A stretch of 6,054 nt of DNA from Betaproteobacteria bacterium (GCA_020028375.1 JAHZNX010000145.1:1-6054), one strand, 5' to 3'. Numbered from the stretch's first letter, positions 1 to 6,054 are shown. Translations and numbers: made by a program. The notes: generated from the letters alone by a model not told the origin.

Positions 1-756
1 GGCTCGGTCGTGCTCGCCGCCATCATGCTGAAGCTCGGCGCCTACGGCTTCATCCGGCTGTCGCTGCCGATCGTGCCCGACGCGAGCCACACGCTCGCCG
101 GGTTCGTGATCGCCCTGTCGCTCATCGCGGTGGTCTACATCGGGCTCGTTGCCCTGGTGCAGGCCGATCTCAAGAAGCTGATCGCGTATTCCTCGATCTC
201 GCACATGGGCTTCGTCACGCTCGGCATCTTCATCTTCAATCCCCTCGGGCTCGAGGGCGCCGTGATCCAGATGATCTCGCACGGCTTCATCTCGGGGGCG
301 CTGTTCCTGTGCGTGGGCGTGCTCTATGACCGGATGCACTCTCGCCAGATCGCCGATTACGGCGGCGTCGCCAACACCATGCCGGTGTTCGCCGCGCTGT
401 TCATGCTGTTCGCGATGGCGAATTCGGGGCTGCCCGGCACCAGCGGCTTCGTCGGCGAGTTCATGGTGATCCTGGGCGCGGTGAGGACCAGCTTCTGGTA
501 CGCGGCGGCGGCCGCCACCACGCTGGTGTTCGGCGCGGCCTACACGCTGTGGATGTACAAGCGCGTGATCTTTGGCGCGGTCGCCAACCGTCACGTCGCA
601 AGCCTTGCGGATCTCAACGGGCGCGAGTTCATCGTGCTGGGGCTGCTTGCGCTGGCGGTGCTCGTGATGGGCGTCTGGCCCAATCCGTTCGCCGAGGTGC
701 TGCATGCCTCGGTGAACGATCTCCTCGCCCACGTTGCCCAGAGCAAGCTGCGCTGA
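1..756 (+). CDS. nuoM: NADH-quinone oxidoreductase subunit M, C-terminal part
   Basis: Membrane-arm, antiporter-like subunit of respiratory complex I, which couples NADH:quinone electron transfer to proton pumping across the inner membrane. The reading frame is open from base 1 (GSVVLAAIMLK...), so the gene is truncated by the window edge; the GTG at 10 is an internal codon, not the start. About 251 residues remain, roughly the C-terminal half of a ~490-residue protein, nearly all hydrophobic helices. Family landmarks seen are the Lys in IMLKLGAYG (codon 31-33; equivalent, from memory of E. coli NuoM, to Lys265), DLKKLIAYSSISHMGF, the second His in MISHGFISGALF, and GTSGFVGEFM with its Glu at 457-459 (equivalent to Glu407 in helix 12). 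It ends in TGA 18 nt before nuoN, consistent with one operon. Nothing looks degraded. Confidence 0.96.
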   Translation, partial: GSVVLAAIMLKLGAYGFIRLSLPIVPDASHTLAGFVIALSLIAVVYIGLVALVQADLKKLIAYSSISHMGFVTLGIFIFNPLGLEGAVIQMISHGFISGALFLCVGVLYDRMHSRQIADYGGVANTMPVFAALFMLFAMANSGLPGTSGFVGEFMVILGAVRTSFWYAAAAATTLVFGAAYTLWMYKRVIFGAVANRHVASLADLNGREFIVLGLLALAVLVMGVWPNPFAEVLHASVNDLLAHVAQSKLR

Positions 757-774
757 CAACGACACGAGCCAGCA

Positions 775-2232
775 ATGCCGTTCATCACACCGCTCCTCCC
801 CGCCTATCCCGAGCTGTTACTGCTCGCGATGGTGTGCGTGATCCTGGTCGTGGACCTCTTCGTGACCGACAGGATGCGCGTCGTCACCTATGCGCTGACC
901 CAGGCGGCCCTCATCGGCTGCTTCCTCACCACCTACCTCACCGCCTCCGTGGAGCCGGTCACCACTTTCAGCGGCATGTTCGTGGACGACCTGATGGCGG
1001 ACGTGCTGAAGCTCCTCACCTACCTCGCGGTCATGGTGATCCTGGTCTACTCGCGGCCCTACCTCATGGCGCGCGGCATGTTCCGCGGCGAGTTCTTCGT
1101 GCTCGTGCTGTTCGCCACGCTGGGCATGATGGTCATGATCTCGGCGAATCACCTGTTGACGCTCTACCTCGGGCTGGAGCTCCTGACGCTGTCGCTCTAC
1201 GCGATGGTGGCGCTGCAGCGCGATTCGGCGGTCGCGACCGAGGCGGCGATGAAGTACTTCGTGCTGGGCGCGCTCGCCTCGGGCATGCTGCTCTACGGCA
1301 TGTCGATGCTCTACGGGGCGACCGGAACGCTCGGCATTCCCCAGCTCGCGGAGATCATCCTCGGGGGCGGGGCGCGGGACGTGGTGCTGGTGTTCGCACT
1401 CGTCTTTGTCGTCGCGGGCCTCGGCTTCAAGCTCGGTGCGGTGCCGTTCCACATGTGGGTGCCGGACGTCTATCACGGCGCACCGACTGCGGTGACGGTG
1501 TTCATCGGGTCGGCGCCCAAGCTCGCGGCGTTCGCCTTCATCATGCGGCTGCTGGTGCAGGGGCTCGGCGCGGAGCAGCTGCTGGCGGAATGGCAGGACA
1601 TGCTGATCCTGATGGCGGCGCTTTCGCTCGCGATCGGAAACGTGACCGCGATCGCCCAGACCAACCTCAAGCGGATGCTTGCCTACTCGACCATCGGTCA
1701 CATGGGATTCCTGCTGCTCGGAATACTCTCGGGCGACGTGATCGGTTACGGCGCGGGCATGTTCTACGTGGTGGTCTACATGCTGATGAACCTGGGCGCC
1801 TTCGGCATGATCCTGCTGCTGTCGCGCGCGGGCTTCGAGGCGGAAAACCTCGACGACTTCAAGGGCCTGAATCAGCGGAGCCCGTGGTACGCCTTTCTCA
1901 TGCTGCTCTTGATGTTTTCCATGGCGGGCGTGCCGCCGACAGTGGGGTTCTACGCCAAGCTCTCGGTGCTGCAGGCGGTGATCAACGTCGGGGCCTGGTG
2001 GTCCATACCGCTCGCCGTGTTCGCGGTGCTGTTCTCGCTGGTCGGCGCCTACTACTACTTGCGGCTGGTCAAGCTCATGTACTTCGACGCGCCGGTGGAC
2101 ACCGCGCCCATCGCGCCGCGCATGGACGTCCGCGTGCTGTTGAGCCTGAATGGCCTGTTCATGCTGGTATTCGGGATCTTTCCAGAGCGGCTCATGTGGC
2201 TGTGCAGCTACTCGATCCAGGTGTCGCTGTAA
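775..2232 (+). CDS. nuoN: NADH-quinone oxidoreductase subunit N
   Basis: Complete membrane subunit of complex I, the antiporter-like subunit next to NuoM in the proton-pumping arm. The 485 residues match the usual length of the family. It is a polytopic protein with about 14 hydrophobic segments. Residues expected for proton transfer are present: Glu135 in YLGLELLTLSLY (helix 5), Lys219 in GFKLGAVPFHMW (helix 7), Lys249 in SAPKLAAFAF (helix 8) and Lys395 in GFYAKLSVLQ (helix 12). PDVYHGAP and QTNLKRMLAYSTIGHMGF are also diagnostic. The ATG at 775 gives the usual short N-terminus before the first helix; the preceding ACGAG is only a weak Shine-Dalgarno, so translation may depend partly on coupling to nuoM 18 nt upstream. 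It stops 3 nt before the Nudix gene. Confidence 0.97.
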   Translation: MPFITPLLPAYPELLLLAMVCVILVVDLFVTDRMRVVTYALTQAALIGCFLTTYLTASVEPVTTFSGMFVDDLMADVLKLLTYLAVMVILVYSRPYLMARGMFRGEFFVLVLFATLGMMVMISANHLLTLYLGLELLTLSLYAMVALQRDSAVATEAAMKYFVLGALASGMLLYGMSMLYGATGTLGIPQLAEIILGGGARDVVLVFALVFVVAGLGFKLGAVPFHMWVPDVYHGAPTAVTVFIGSAPKLAAFAFIMRLLVQGLGAEQLLAEWQDMLILMAALSLAIGNVTAIAQTNLKRMLAYSTIGHMGFLLLGILSGDVIGYGAGMFYVVVYMLMNLGAFGMILLLSRAGFEAENLDDFKGLNQRSPWYAFLMLLLMFSMAGVPPTVGFYAKLSVLQAVINVGAWWSIPLAVFAVLFSLVGAYYYLRLVKLMYFDAPVDTAPIAPRMDVRVLLSLNGLFMLVFGIFPERLMWLCSYSIQVSL

Positions 2233-2235
2233 TCC

Positions 2236-2829
2236 ATGACCGGTGAACGGAATCGCCCGCAAGGCGGCGGGCGCAAGCCGACCGATTTCACCGAGCGGAA
2301 GCTCCGTTCCCGGACCGTCTACCACGGGCGGCTGCTTCACGTGCTGGAGGACGACGTGCGGCTCGCCGACGGCCGCACCGCGCGCCGCGAGTACGTGCGG
2401 CATCCGGGCGCGGTCATGATCGTGCCGTTCCTCGATTCCGGGACCGTCGTGCTGGTGCGCCAGTATCGCTATCCCCTGGCCCGTCATTTCTACGAGATAC
2501 CGGCAGGCAAGATCGATCGCGGCGAGAGGCCGCTGCAGACGGCGCGACGCGAGCTCCGGGAGGAATGCGGCTACACGGCCAGGAAGTGGCGCCATCTGAC
2601 GACGATACACCCGTGCATCGGCTATTCCGACGAGCGCATCGAACTCTATCTCGCGCGCGGGCTCGCCCACGTCAGCAACGCGCCGGACGACGGCGAGTTG
2701 CTGGAGGTGGTGACCGTGAAGCTGGCGGCAGCGCTACGCTGGGTGCGACAGGGGAGAATCACCGACGAAAAAACCGTCATCGGCCTGCTGTGGGCCGACA
2801 GGTTTCTAAGAAGCAAGGATGAGGGATGA
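2236..2829 (+). CDS. Nudix hydrolase, probable ADP-ribose pyrophosphatase
   Basis: Predicted cytosolic Mg-dependent hydrolase that would split ADP-ribose into AMP and ribose-5-phosphate; related nucleoside diphosphate sugars are possible substrates. The 197-residue protein has a perfect Nudix box (G-x5-E-x7-REUxEExGU) at residues 91-113, containing RRELREECGY with the metal-binding glutamates. Features of the ADP-ribose pyrophosphatase branch are VLVRQYRYP (73-80), EIPAGKID (87-94), and the downstream HPCIGYSDERIELYLARGL segment (125-143), whose Pro126 and SDE resemble the substrate-recognition stretch of NudF-type enzymes. The ATG lies 3 nt after the nuoN stop with only a weak ribosome site (CAGGTG inside nuoN), suggesting translational coupling and membership of the nuo transcript. 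The last residues (KDEG) and stop are made from the heptamer repeat that begins at 2815. The substrate is inferred from family resemblance. Confidence 0.9.
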   Translation: MTGERNRPQGGGRKPTDFTERKLRSRTVYHGRLLHVLEDDVRLADGRTARREYVRHPGAVMIVPFLDSGTVVLVRQYRYPLARHFYEIPAGKIDRGERPLQTARRELREECGYTARKWRHLTTIHPCIGYSDERIELYLARGLAHVSNAPDDGELLEVVTVKLAAALRWVRQGRITDEKTVIGLLWADRFLRSKDEG

Positions 2830-2900
2830 AGGATGAGGGATGATCCCCGCTGTGCGGGCGTCAAATCCAGGTCATCCTTCCGCCGTCATCCTTCATCCTT
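2815..2900. repeat. Tandem heptamer inverted repeat between convergent genes
   Basis: Four adjacent heptamers GGATGAG, GGATGAA, GGATGAG, GGATGAT occupy 2817-2844. On the far side, TCATCCT units lie at 2872, 2886 and 2893. The outer arms 2815-2829 and 2886-2900 pair over 15 positions with one G-U; the inner arms 2835-2843 and 2872-2880 pair over 9 positions with one G-U, leaving a 5 x 5 internal loop. At the apex, CCCGC-TGT-GCGGG (2846-2858) forms a small extra hairpin. The element sits between the 3' ends of the Nudix gene and the convergent EAL gene and overlaps the Nudix stop codon. It could act as a bidirectional transcription end or mRNA stabiliser, but there is no clear T-run, so a classical intrinsic terminator is not shown. 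Confidence 0.8.
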
Positions 2901-2926
2901 CGAGCGGCGGGGCGCTGCCCGCCGTG

Positions 2927-4873
2927 TCAGGCCGCGTTGGCGTCGCGCGCAGCGGGTTCCGCCACCGCGTCCTTCTGGTCGAGCGGGATCGGCCGCTGGA
3001 AGAGATAGCCCTGACCGAAGTGGGTGCCCATGCCGAGCAGGAGATTCAGCGCCTCGGGGGTCTCCACCCATTCCGCGATTACCTGCTTGTCGAGGCCGTG
3101 GGCGATATCGTTCAGCGCCCGCACGAAAATGCGGCTGCCCTCGTCGGCCGCGAGATCGCGGATGAAGCCGCCGTCGATCTTCAGGTAGTCGACGTCGAAA
3201 CGCTTCAGGTAGTAGAACGAACTGAAGCCCGCGCCGAAATCGTCGAGCGCGAAGCGGCACCCCATCTCCTTCAGCCGCTTGATGAAGGTGATCGTGACGT
3301 CGATCTCCGACATCGCCGCGGTCTCGGTGATCTCGAACACGAGCCGGCTCGGATGGACGCCGCTCGAACGCAGCACCGAGTGGAAGCGGTGAATCCACTG
3401 CTGGTCCGAGATCGACACCCGCGAGAGGTTCACGAAGTAGCGCAGCTTCCGGTCGGCCTGTCCGCTCGCGCACAGGTAGGCGAGCAGTTTTTCCACCACC
3501 CGCATGTCGATTTCCTGGATCACGCCCATCGATTCGGCGAGTTCGATGAAGTTGCCGGGCAGGATGTAGCCGCCGTCCTCGCCGCGAATGCGCACCAGCA
3601 CCTCGTGGTGCACGGCCTCGTGGTCCTTCAGGCGTACCACCGGCTGCTGGAACAGGACCAGGCGGTCCTCTTCGAGCGCGTCGCGCAGCTTTTTCGCCCA
3701 GTGGACGCGTTTGTGCGTGGTGCGCAGGTTCTCGGAGGCCTGGTCGAACAGCACGTGGCGGTTGCGTCCGCGATCCTTGGCCTGGTACATCGCGATGTCC
3801 ACGTTCGAGAGCAGCGCGAGCGCGTCGCCGCCGTGGAACGGATAGAGCGCGACGCCCGCGGAGGCCGCCAGGTTGGAGATGACCTTGTCGTCCGCGGCCT
3901 GGAACCGGTAATGCCGCACCGCGTCGAGCGCCTTTTCGGCGACCTCGATGGCGTCCTTGCGCAGCGCCGTGGGCAGGTGGATGGCGAACTCGTCGCCCCC
4001 GAGCCGGAACAGCTCGCCGGCCAGGTTGCGCGTCACGTCACGCAGCACGCTCCCGACCCCGACGATCAGCTGATCTCCCGTGCGGTGGCCGAAATGGTCG
4101 TTGACGTACTTGAAATGATCGATGTCGAGGAACAGCAGCGCGCCGACGCCGCCCGACTGCAGGGCCGACTCGACCCGGCGCTGCAGGCACAACCGGTTGG
4201 GAAGGTCGGTGAGCGAGTCGTGCAGCGCGAGGTGCTCGATGCGCTGCGTCGCGAGGTGCTCCTCGGTGATGTCGCGCGCGGTGCCGCGGATGCCGAGCAT
4301 GACGCCGTTGTCGTCGAGCACCACGCGCGCGTTGATGCCGATCCAGCGGTCTTCCCCGGTATGGGTGACGAGCCGGGTCACGTGGTGCTTGATCTCGCCG
4401 TCGCGCTTCAGCGTCGAGAGGAAGCGGCGATTGGACACGTGGGAGGCGCCGGACTCGAAATCGAAGAAGCAGCGCCCGATCAGGTCCTTGGGCGCGACGC
4501 CGAAGATCGCGTTGGCGGCGGTATTGAGATAGGTGAAGCGCCCGTACGAGTCGGTGGTCCAGATGAGGTCGTGGGAAGTCTCGACCAGGTCGCGGTAGCG
4601 GTTCTCGCTCTCCAGCAGGAGCTGGATCACGCGCCGCTTCTCGGCGAGCGACTTGCGGATCGTCGCCAGCTCCTTGGTGGCCTTGTCGCTCGTCGTCGCG
4701 AGCGCGGTGCCGGCCAGGCGGTCGATCAACTCGCGGGAATAGCGCCGGTGCCCGCCGTGCGTGCGGCTCGCGACCAGCACTCCCTGCTCGTCCCAGCGCC
4801 GCAGCTTCTGGATCGGAATACCGAGCATCTCGGATACCTCCTGGATGCTGTACTCCGTCGACGGATCGCTCAC
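2927..4873 (-). CDS. MerR-type HTH-PAS-GGDEF-EAL c-di-GMP signalling protein
   Basis: Predicted cytoplasmic regulator combining DNA binding, sensing and c-di-GMP turnover; 648 residues from the GTG at 4873. In order: a MerR-like winged HTH (about 8-55: YSIQEVSEMLGI, KLRRWDEQGVL, RTHGGHRRYS), a short helical linker, a PAS domain (about 91-207, YRDLVETSHDLIW to GTARDITEE), GGDEF (about 211-375, intact RLGGDEF at 290-296) and EAL (about 386-635). No membrane helix is seen. The EAL signature reads EVL (424-426), within the permitted ExLxR; Asn482, Glu514, Asp544-Asp545 in DDFGAGFSS, Lys565, Glu601 (AEWVE) and Gln621 (GQGY) are present, so phosphodiesterase activity is likely. The RxxD inhibitory site before GGDEF is absent. 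GTG is preferred because AGGGGGG lies 5 nt upstream; an in-frame ATG at 4948 would add 25 residues but lacks a convincing ribosome site. The target promoters and PAS ligand are unknown. Confidence 0.92.
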   Translation of the reverse strand: MSDPSTEYSIQEVSEMLGIPIQKLRRWDEQGVLVASRTHGGHRRYSRELIDRLAGTALATTSDKATKELATIRKSLAEKRRVIQLLLESENRYRDLVETSHDLIWTTDSYGRFTYLNTAANAIFGVAPKDLIGRCFFDFESGASHVSNRRFLSTLKRDGEIKHHVTRLVTHTGEDRWIGINARVVLDDNGVMLGIRGTARDITEEHLATQRIEHLALHDSLTDLPNRLCLQRRVESALQSGGVGALLFLDIDHFKYVNDHFGHRTGDQLIVGVGSVLRDVTRNLAGELFRLGGDEFAIHLPTALRKDAIEVAEKALDAVRHYRFQAADDKVISNLAASAGVALYPFHGGDALALLSNVDIAMYQAKDRGRNRHVLFDQASENLRTTHKRVHWAKKLRDALEEDRLVLFQQPVVRLKDHEAVHHEVLVRIRGEDGGYILPGNFIELAESMGVIQEIDMRVVEKLLAYLCASGQADRKLRYFVNLSRVSISDQQWIHRFHSVLRSSGVHPSRLVFEITETAAMSEIDVTITFIKRLKEMGCRFALDDFGAGFSSFYYLKRFDVDYLKIDGGFIRDLAADEGSRIFVRALNDIAHGLDKQVIAEWVETPEALNLLLGMGTHFGQGYLFQRPIPLDQKDAVAEPAARDANAA

Positions 4874-4878
4874 AGCGT

Positions 4879-4885
4879 CCCCCCT
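4879..4885 (-). promoter_or_regulatory. Shine-Dalgarno deciding the start of the HTH-PAS-GGDEF-EAL gene
   Basis: On the minus strand AGGGGGG is followed by 5 nt (ACGCT) and then GTG at 4873-4871. This is the strongest ribosome-binding sequence in the region. By contrast, the stretch before the in-frame ATG at 4948 (GATAGACTT) has no purine-rich match to the 16S tail. Choosing the GTG leaves only a few residues ahead of the HTH, as is normal for MerR-type domains. Confidence 0.65.
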
Positions 4886-4964
4886 GATGGAAACGGGCTT
4901 TCTCGCCGCGGCCTGCGGTCGCGTCCCGTTGTGCGCTGACTGTCTCATAAGTCTATCAAAGCCT

Positions 4965-5732
4965 TCACTTATTGGCTAACCGGCGCATCGCGCCTGCGCG
5001 CGCCTGCGCAATGTCAGATGCGGTCCCGCGGGCATGCGCTTCCCCCTCCGGCGGCTGCGAACGACCGATGCGCCGTTCCCGCAGCTGCATGGCCTGCCAT
5101 GCGAGCCCGCGCACCGATCGCCTGATTCCATCCTCGCGCAGGTCCGCGCCCGGCGCGGGGCCGAGGCCGGTCGAGGTCTTGATCCCGGCAGCCGCGCGGA
5201 ACAACTCGTCGTAGGCGAGCTGCCGCGCAAGCTGCGTCGTCCCCAACGCGAGAAACGCCGCGTGGTCCTGGATGACCGCGTCCTCGCTGCCGCAGGCGTG
5301 GTGGCGATGGCTCGACCACCGGTAGTCCGTGGGGACTGCAACGAGGCACGCCCGGACCGGTTCCGACTCTATCGCGCAATAACGGGCGAGGAGTTCCCGG
5401 TCGTTGTCGATCGGGGTGACCTTCGGCTCGTCCTCCCAGAACGCCCCATTGCGCTGGTAGGTGTAGTTCACGTACTCCAGGTAGCGGTCGCCGACCCAGC
5501 GCATGAAGCGCGCCAGCCTGGTCTCCGAGTCCAGACTGACGAGCAGCTGCACATGGTCCGGCATCAGCACGTACGCATGGATCGCGCATCCGTGCTTCTC
5601 CGCCGCCCCCTTCAGGCAATCGAGGAAGACAAGGTAGTCCTCGTTGCCGAGGAAGCGCGGCGAACCGTCGTTCCCGTGGTGAACCACGTGGCGCGGCATT
5701 CCCGCCACCATGGGCACATCCCGTTCGCTCAT
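4965..5732 (-). CDS. Y1/IS200-like (RAYT-type) transposase homologue, catalytic residues apparently lost
   Basis: The 255-residue protein has the Y1_Tnp (HUH single-strand transposase) layout: MPRHVVHHGN (12-21), IHAYVLMPDH (51-60), the segment GAFWEDEPKV (96-105) where the family usually has GTLWEGRYK, EPVRACLV (124-131) and DYRWSSHRHHACG (136-148). Active members nick single-stranded DNA with an HxH metal site and a tyrosine. Here the HUH motif reads H60-V-Q62 instead of HVH, and a gapless comparison with the usual RYIELNPVRA segment puts Ala120 where the Tyr is expected, with the nearest Tyr at 118. The C-terminus after about 180 also departs from the usual family ending. I infer a catalytically inactive or repurposed relative, though the frame is fully open. 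ATG 5732 has GGGGA about 7 nt upstream. It lies 22 nt after the crotonase gene on the same strand, so co-transcription is plausible. No flanking IS ends or clear REP palindromes were found. Confidence 0.82.
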   Translation of the reverse strand: MSERDVPMVAGMPRHVVHHGNDGSPRFLGNEDYLVFLDCLKGAAEKHGCAIHAYVLMPDHVQLLVSLDSETRLARFMRWVGDRYLEYVNYTYQRNGAFWEDEPKVTPIDNDRELLARYCAIESEPVRACLVAVPTDYRWSSHRHHACGSEDAVIQDHAAFLALGTTQLARQLAYDELFRAAAGIKTSTGLGPAPGADLREDGIRRSVRGLAWQAMQLRERRIGRSQPPEGEAHARGTASDIAQARAGAMRRLANK

Positions 5733-5754
5733 GGGTCGATCCCCAGGCGGCGCG

Positions 5755-6054
5755 TCAGTGGATCTGATGGGACTCGTTCAGCCCGTTTTGGCGCGACACC
5801 AGGCGTTGCATGAGCTTGAGATCGCGGGTATTGAGCTTTAGCGCGCTGTCGACCCAGATCTGCACCACGTCGAGCAGCTCCGAGAACTCGATGCGCTGCA
5901 CGCGCCGGCGCACCTGCGTGAGCGCCGCGAACCCGTTGCGGCTGCGGCTGCGGCGCCGGACGAGCGCCGCGACCTCGGCCTCGCCGTTGCCGTTCTCGGC
6001 CACGACGTCGACCACGCCGTGCGCGGCCATCTCCTCCGCGGTGTAGATCTTGCC
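5755..6054 (-). CDS. rpfF: Crotonase-family protein, probable DSF synthase RpfF, C-terminal part
   Basis: The frame is open to the right window edge, so only the last 99 residues are seen; the ATG at 6030 is internal, since GKIYTAEE precedes it in frame. GKIYTAEEMAAHGVVDVV is the typical post-catalytic segment of enoyl-CoA hydratase/isomerase (crotonase) proteins. The following tail, with RRRSRSRNGFAALTQVRRR, SELLDVVQIWVDSALKL and RDLKLMQRLVSRQN, resembles the C-terminal extension of RpfF-type enzymes, which make cis-2-unsaturated fatty-acid signals (DSF/BDSF) from acyl-ACP. The paired catalytic glutamates lie outside the window, so activity cannot be judged. An ordinary enoyl-CoA hydratase is the main alternative; the arginine-rich helix and the IWVDSAL helix favour RpfF. 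The gene ends 22 nt before the transposase-like gene and lies upstream of the GGDEF-EAL gene on the same strand, a context that fits DSF signalling. Confidence 0.72.
   Translation of the reverse strand, partial: GKIYTAEEMAAHGVVDVVAENGNGEAEVAALVRRRSRSRNGFAALTQVRRRVQRIEFSELLDVVQIWVDSALKLNTRDLKLMQRLVSRQNGLNESHQIH

Noticed and set aside
549..2246. Alternative-frame reading of nuoM/nuoN on the plus strand (565 codons)
   Set aside because: It is an Arg/Gly/Ala-rich out-of-frame translation of well-conserved membrane subunits with no domain of its own.
817..2670. Long open frame on the minus strand (about 617 codons) opposite nuoN and the Nudix gene
   Set aside because: It is rich in His, Arg, Glu and Asp with no recognisable domain and is the mirror of a high-GC gene with strong third-position bias. 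The opposite strand encodes an unmistakable NuoN.
2840..4939. Long open frame on the plus strand (about 699 codons) opposite the HTH-PAS-GGDEF-EAL gene
   Set aside because: It is an antisense shadow with biased composition. The minus strand has five clear domain signatures with conserved catalytic residues.
4941..4980. Candidate sigma-70 promoter (TTGATA / TTATGA-like hexamers) for the GGDEF-EAL gene
   Set aside because: No pair of hexamers has a 16-18 nt spacing with reasonable matches, so it is not listed as a promoter.
5738..5764. GATCC...GGATC inverted pair around the rpfF-like stop / transposase-like start
   Set aside because: It has only 5 bp arms with a 17-nt spacer, which is expected by chance in GC-rich DNA. 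It does not resemble a REP element or an IS end.
5034..5813. Plus-strand open frame opposite the transposase-like gene
   Set aside because: It has no recognisable motif, and the minus frame shows the Y1_Tnp layout and orderly gene spacing.
1..6054. CRISPR array, tRNA or rRNA genes
   Set aside because: No regularly spaced repeats, tRNA-like cloverleaf or rRNA-like stretch was seen; almost the whole window is accounted for by protein genes.

Overview
The window looks like chromosomal DNA from a high-GC proteobacterium, most likely a betaproteobacterium. The reasons are the strongly G/C-ending codons throughout, a nuoM-nuoN pair followed directly by a Nudix ADP-ribose pyrophosphatase gene (an arrangement I associate with beta-proteobacterial nuo operons), and a DSF-synthase-like crotonase close to a PAS-GGDEF-EAL protein. 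I cannot name the genus from the sequence.

Left half, plus strand (1-2829): the 3' end of the complex I operon. It holds the C-terminal half of nuoM (cut by the window edge), a complete nuoN, and a Nudix hydrolase of the ADP-ribose pyrophosphatase type that starts 3 nt after the nuoN stop. The first two are proton-pumping membrane subunits of NADH:quinone oxidoreductase. The third is a soluble nucleotide-sugar hydrolase that appears to ride on the same transcript.

Middle (2815-2900): four tandem GGATGA(G/A/T) heptamers face complementary TCATCCT units across a short loop. Together they form a long inverted repeat between two convergent genes, and the repeat also supplies the last codons and the stop of the Nudix gene.

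Right half, minus strand, read right to left (6054-2927): the C-terminus of a crotonase-fold protein resembling the DSF synthase RpfF; 22 nt later a Y1/IS200-like (RAYT-type) transposase homologue in which the second His of the HUH motif and the expected catalytic Tyr both appear substituted; and 91 nt later a large MerR-type HTH-PAS-GGDEF-EAL protein with nearly all known c-di-GMP phosphodiesterase residues. The neighbourhood recalls the Burkholderia RpfF/RpfR (BDSF synthase / PAS-GGDEF-EAL receptor) pair, but here the putative receptor carries a DNA-binding domain. If that reading is right, signal synthesis, c-di-GMP turnover and direct transcription control would be encoded side by side. 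This is the most interesting hypothesis in the window; it is inferred from context and has not been demonstrated.
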